Shown: one piece after another, positions 5,846 through 8,689 of the stretch
Layout: every line of letters starts with the position of its first letter
How positions within the stretch are numbered: the first letter of the stretch is position 1
NCBI GenBank assembly: GCA_041499965.1
Contig: JBGQLG010000224.1
Location: 1 to 8,689 of the forward strand
Source of the DNA: AR5 sp041499965
GTDB taxonomy: Bacteria; Methylomirabilota; Methylomirabilia; Rokubacteriales; CSP1-6
DNA length: 8,689 bases
Direction of reading: 5' to 3'
Notes under the pieces: model-generated
Databases searched by the model: none
The model's input: only the letters and a program-made list of their open reading frames with translations
Told to the model about the DNA's origin: nothing
Made by a program: the position numbers and the translations under genes

Positions 5846-6548
5846 ACTTCCCCATCAGGATCTTGGCGATCTCGCCGGGCGCGGTCACCATCGCGTCGTG
5901 GCCGGTCTTGACGTCGTGGAAGGTCCACTTGCGATCGTCGCGCAGGCGCTCGGCGAACTGGTCGAACGCGCCCATGGCCGGCTTGGAGCAGTACACGTAC
6001 GTGCGCTTGAGCTTGTCGCCGGCGGCGGCGGACAGCGGCTGCTCGAAGGTCCTGAGCGGCTGCGGAACCAGGTGCTTGTTGAGCCACTCGGTGTCGCGCT
6101 GGCTGGTGACCCCGAAGCGCTCCGGCGGGAACGACGGCAGCTTCCATCCCTCGCCGTGGGCGACGGCGGCCTCGCGCATCGCCGCCGCGCGATCGCCGAC
6201 GTAGTCGAGCAGCGACTTCCCGGCCTCGGGGACGAACGCGTCCAGGTACACGAGCTGGCCGATGCGGCCGGACGCGCGCGCGGCCACACCGCTGATGACC
6301 ATGCCGCCGTAGGAGTGGCCGACGAGCGTGACCTGCCGCAGCTCCTCGGCCTCGAGCATCGCGACCACGTCCTGGATGTGCGTGTCGAGGTCGACCTCGG
6401 GTCGCGCCAGGTGCGCGCGCTCGCCGAGGCCGGTCAGCGTCGGCGTGTAGACCTCGTGGCCGGCGTCACGCAGCAGCCGCGCAACCTTGGCCCAGCACCA
6501 GCCGCCGTGCCAGGCCCCGTGAACAAGCACATAGGTACCGATCGCCAT
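5844..6548 (-). CDS. Alpha/beta hydrolase, esterase/hydroxynitrile-lyase-like (HGAWHGGW type)
   Basis: A 234-residue alpha/beta-fold hydrolase, near the family's usual length, likely a cytoplasmic esterase. The N-terminal strand and oxyanion loop read YVLVHGAWHGGWCW (6-19). TPTLTGLGERAHL (35-47) is a hallmark of the plant-type methylesterase/hydroxynitrile lyase group and its bacterial EstC-like relatives. The nucleophile is Ser79 in VGHSYGG (76-82) and the catalytic histidine is His217 in TGHDAM. The acid is probably near Asp196, in MGAFDQFAE, after the strand TYVYCSKP. The ATG has GAGGAG (6554-6559) with 5 nt spacing and lies 12 nt after the GGT-like gene. The substrate is unknown: small esters or lactones are plausible, but the family includes many uncharacterised members. 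Confidence 0.93.
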   Translation of the reverse strand: MAIGTYVLVHGAWHGGWCWAKVARLLRDAGHEVYTPTLTGLGERAHLARPEVDLDTHIQDVVAMLEAEELRQVTLVGHSYGGMVISGVAARASGRIGQLVYLDAFVPEAGKSLLDYVGDRAAAMREAAVAHGEGWKLPSFPPERFGVTSQRDTEWLNKHLVPQPLRTFEQPLSAAAGDKLKRTYVYCSKPAMGAFDQFAERLRDDRKWTFHDVKTGHDAMVTAPGEIAKILMGK

Positions 6549-6560
6549 CCGGGCTCCTCG

Positions 6561-8210
6561 TCAGTGTCCCGCGGCCGCCGCGGCGCAGTACTGCTCGCAG
6601 CCGGCCTCGAGTCCCTTGGCCGTGACGCGGATCGCGATCGGCCGGGAGAAGTTGAGCGTGGAGTACGTCTCTTCCTTGGGGACGACCGTGTGGCCCTTCC
6701 TGGCCAGGCCGGCCAGCGCCTTGTCGCCCACGCGCGCGCTCACCAGCACCTCGGCGCCCTCGGTGTGCACGCGCGGCGCCTCGATGGCCGCCTGCGCCGT
6801 GGCCTTGCCGTCGATCAGATTGCTGAGCACCTGCGGGATCGCCGAGACGATGCCCCGCCCGCCCGGCGCCCCCAGCGTGAACGCCGGCTTGCCGCGCTTG
6901 AAGCCGAGCACCGGCACCATGTTGACGAGCCCGCGCTTGCCGGAGCCGACCGAGTTGGCCTTGCCGGGCTCGGGGTCGAACCAGATCATGCCGTTGTTGA
7001 GCAGGATGCCCGTCCCCGGCACGACGACGCGCGAGCCCCACAGCGAGACCGCGGTGTTGGTGAGCGCCACCATGTTGCGTTGCGTGTCGATGGCGCCGAC
7101 GTGGGTGGTGCACTCGTCGGACGGCTTGGGCGAGCGACGCGCCGCGGGCTTGCCGCGGCGGATCTCGGCGGCGACCAGGCGCGCGTACTCCCGCGACAGC
7201 AGCTTGTCCCACGGGACCTTCACCACCGCGGGATCGCCCAGATACTCGAAGCGGTCGCGGAAAGCGCGAGCGATGGCGCTGGCCCGCAGGTGCAGGCCCT
7301 CGACGCTCTGCCAGCCCACGCGCGCCGAGGGAAACTCGGCCAGGATGTTGAGCATCTCGAGCGCCGTCGGGCCGCCGGTGGCCCCGGGGGAGAAGGCCAG
7401 GTCGGTGTCGCGGTAGCGCGCGCGCAGCGCGGGCTCGACCAGCACGCGGTACGAGGCGAGGTCCTCGCGGCGGATCAGTCCACCGTTGGCGGCCATGTCG
7501 TCGACGAGGGCCTGGCCGAGGGCGCCCTTGTAGAGAGCGTCGGGCCCGTCCTTGGCGATCAGCTCCAGGCTACGCGCCAGGTCCGGGTAGACCTGCGTGT
7601 CGCCGGCCTGCATGCCGGCCGGCCGGTAGGTCCACTGGCCATCGCGCAGGTAGGTGCGCGCCGTCGCCGGAAATGCCGATAGCTCCTGCACGGATTTGGC
7701 CTGATTGAGCGCCAGGTACCAGTCAACCTCGAACCCCTCGCGGGCCAGCTTGATGGCCGGCGCCACCACGTCGCGCCAGTTCATGGTGCCGTAGCGCTCG
7801 ACGGCCAGCGCCAGCCCGGCCAGCGAGCCGGGCACGGCGACGGAGCGGTGGCCGTACTCGTTGGCCGAGTTCTCCGTGCGCGGCCACGAGAACATCCCGT
7901 CGGAGCCGCCGCCGACGATCGGGTAGATCGACTCGTGGGCGGCCAGCGGCGCGACGCCGTTGAAGTTGAGCGCAAGCGTCTCACCCCGCTTGGCCAGGTG
8001 CACGACCATGGTTCCGGAGCCGGCCACGGTGGACATGAATGGCTCGACCACGGTCATGGCGATGGCGGTGGCCACGGCGGCGTCCACGGCGTTGCCACCG
8101 CGGGCGAGGATGGCGGCGCCGACCTCGGCGCCCCGCGGGTGCTCGGCGACGACCATGCCGTGGGGCGCGAGCGGCGTCTGCTTGGTGACGACGAGGCGCG
8201 AGCGGATCAT
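6561..8210 (-). CDS. Gamma-glutamyltransferase-fold N-terminal-nucleophile enzyme, atypical substrate site
   Basis: A 549-residue member of the GGT/Ntn-hydrolase family. These proenzymes cut themselves before a threonine, which becomes the N-terminal nucleophile of the small subunit. The cleavage motif is ECTTHVGAID, with Thr368 as the predicted nucleophile. Other family landmarks are GGNAVDAAVA (38-47), VPGSLAGL (127-134), LLNNGM (403-408) and APGGRG (448-453). Compared with E. coli GGT from memory, DFREMAP becomes NFNGVAP (Arg replaced by Asn84), LSSM becomes LVNM (Ser-Ser replaced by Val429-Asn430), and the Asp pair after NNQM becomes Ile-Trp. These residues hold the gamma-glutamyl group, so glutathione is an unlikely substrate. 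No signal peptide is visible, unlike classical periplasmic GGT. The ATG at 8210 has GGAGGG (8214-8219) just upstream; a longer reading would overlap the lipoprotein gene and is not supported. Confidence 0.92.
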   Translation of the reverse strand: MIRSRLVVTKQTPLAPHGMVVAEHPRGAEVGAAILARGGNAVDAAVATAIAMTVVEPFMSTVAGSGTMVVHLAKRGETLALNFNGVAPLAAHESIYPIVGGGSDGMFSWPRTENSANEYGHRSVAVPGSLAGLALAVERYGTMNWRDVVAPAIKLAREGFEVDWYLALNQAKSVQELSAFPATARTYLRDGQWTYRPAGMQAGDTQVYPDLARSLELIAKDGPDALYKGALGQALVDDMAANGGLIRREDLASYRVLVEPALRARYRDTDLAFSPGATGGPTALEMLNILAEFPSARVGWQSVEGLHLRASAIARAFRDRFEYLGDPAVVKVPWDKLLSREYARLVAAEIRRGKPAARRSPKPSDECTTHVGAIDTQRNMVALTNTAVSLWGSRVVVPGTGILLNNGMIWFDPEPGKANSVGSGKRGLVNMVPVLGFKRGKPAFTLGAPGGRGIVSAIPQVLSNLIDGKATAQAAIEAPRVHTEGAEVLVSARVGDKALAGLARKGHTVVPKEETYSTLNFSRPIAIRVTAKGLEAGCEQYCAAAAAGH

Positions 8211-8213
8211 GGA

Positions 8214-8219
8214 CCCTCC
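8214..8219 (-). promoter_or_regulatory. Shine-Dalgarno of the GGT-like gene
   Basis: GGAGGG lies 3 nt before the ATG at 8210, in the 13-nt gap after the lipoprotein stop. It decides the start of the GGT-like protein and so also shows that the protein lacks an export signal. Confidence 0.7.
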
Positions 8220-8223
8220 AGGC

Positions 8224-8688
8224 TCAGCGAGGCGGCAGGTACTGCGTGATGTCGACCAGGTTCTGGCCGGCGAAGAACATGTTCCAGCCCAGCGGATAGA
8301 CCCAGAGCTCGGTCGCGTTGCCCTTGATGTTCGCCCAGTACCCGCGCGCAATCTTCTCCATCTGGGCCTGGTCCCCGCTCACGATCGATGGCGCGCCGAG
8401 CAGGATCAGGATCTGCTCCTTGTCCATCCCCACGGCCGCTTGACGCAGGTACCGGAAGGTCGAGACGTCGAGCGCGTTGGTCTTGTCGGGATGCGCGCGC
8501 AGGTAGGCGCTGATCTTCTGCTCGACGTCGCCCTCCCACTGCCGCTTCTCCTCGAACGTGGGCTGCCGTCCACTCTCGAGCATGACCTTCAGATTCAGCA
8601 TCTGCTCCGACGTCGGCCCATGCGTACTCCGCTGCTCCACCGTCTGCCGCATCGGAAAACACCCCCCCAGCACCAGCGCGCAGACAAG
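8224..8688 (-). CDS. Lipoprotein with BamE/SmpA-like C-terminal domain (5' end outside window)
   Basis: The visible 154 residues begin inside a signal peptide: LVCALVLGGC is a hydrophobic end and a lipobox (LGGC, Cys at visible residue 10), so the mature protein should be lipid-anchored in the envelope. The true start lies beyond the right edge; a GTG at 8673 is in frame but would cut the signal in half. The mature part has a polar, probably helical stretch (about residues 20-68) and then a segment GMDKEQILILLGAP (87-100) followed by ELWVYP (127-132). That order resembles the BamE/SmpA-OmlA fold, where a GMTxxxVxxLLGxP helix-turn is followed by a W-x-Y strand. This is a motif-level inference; it may be only a BamE-like lipoprotein and not part of the Bam machinery. 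It precedes the GGT-like gene by 13 nt in the same orientation. Confidence 0.82.
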   Translation of the reverse strand, partial: LVCALVLGGCFPMRQTVEQRSTHGPTSEQMLNLKVMLESGRQPTFEEKRQWEGDVEQKISAYLRAHPDKTNALDVSTFRYLRQAAVGMDKEQILILLGAPSIVSGDQAQMEKIARGYWANIKGNATELWVYPLGWNMFFAGQNLVDITQYLPPR

Positions 8689-8689
8689 C

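Noticed and set aside
5898..7682. Long plus-strand open frame of 594 codons
   Set aside because: It is antisense to the alpha/beta hydrolase and the GGT-like gene, both of which have full catalytic motifs; its low-complexity composition marks it as a shadow.
8211..8351. N-terminal extension of the GGT-like protein to 8351
   Set aside because: The extra residues are out-of-frame translation of the lipoprotein gene, and a good Shine-Dalgarno precedes the ATG at 8210.

Overview
The window is a GC-rich, densely packed bacterial segment in which every gene I can support reads on the minus strand, so transcription runs from high to low coordinates. High GC, Shine-Dalgarno sites, GTG starts, very short gaps, a Tat-type signal remnant and a lipoprotein signal point to a GC-rich, probably diderm bacterium of environmental or metagenomic origin. 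Candidatus Rokubacteria or a similar soil lineage is a guess from gene style only; no rRNA or marker gene is present to test it. I see no tRNA, rRNA, CRISPR array, transposase or phage gene.

The first transcription block (8688 down to 4095) is tightly spaced. In order it holds a lipoprotein with a BamE/SmpA-like C-terminus (5' end outside the window), a gamma-glutamyltransferase-fold enzyme, an alpha/beta hydrolase of the HGAWHGGW type, an unrecognised 103-residue protein, a small-domain SAM methyltransferase and a YdjC/ChbG-type carbohydrate deacetylase. Gaps are 13, 12 and 8 nt. The last two junctions are 4-nt GTGA stop/start overlaps, so this is very probably one operon with translational coupling.

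Between the deacetylase and the next gene, about 270 nt are almost filled by a long imperfect inverted repeat (about 3835-4089) with a smaller C/G hairpin at its centre. It begins a few bases after one stop codon and ends about 10 bases before the next start codon.

The second block (3824 down to 1) encodes a TldD/PmbA-type protein without the TldD zinc motif, a 75-residue remnant of a Tat-exported SMP-30/gluconolactonase-like protein, a metal-dependent amidohydrolase of the imidazolonepropionase-like class, and a zinc alcohol dehydrogenase whose C-terminus lies outside the window. Gaps are 19, 3 and 16 nt.

Functionally the window is a set of catabolic and peptide- or amide-processing hydrolases with a dehydrogenase. 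I found no convincing new multi-gene system. The points most worth a second look are the in-frame collapsed gluconolactonase, the intergenic inverted repeat, and the GGT-like enzyme that keeps its catalytic threonine but appears to have lost the residues that recognise gamma-glutamyl substrates.
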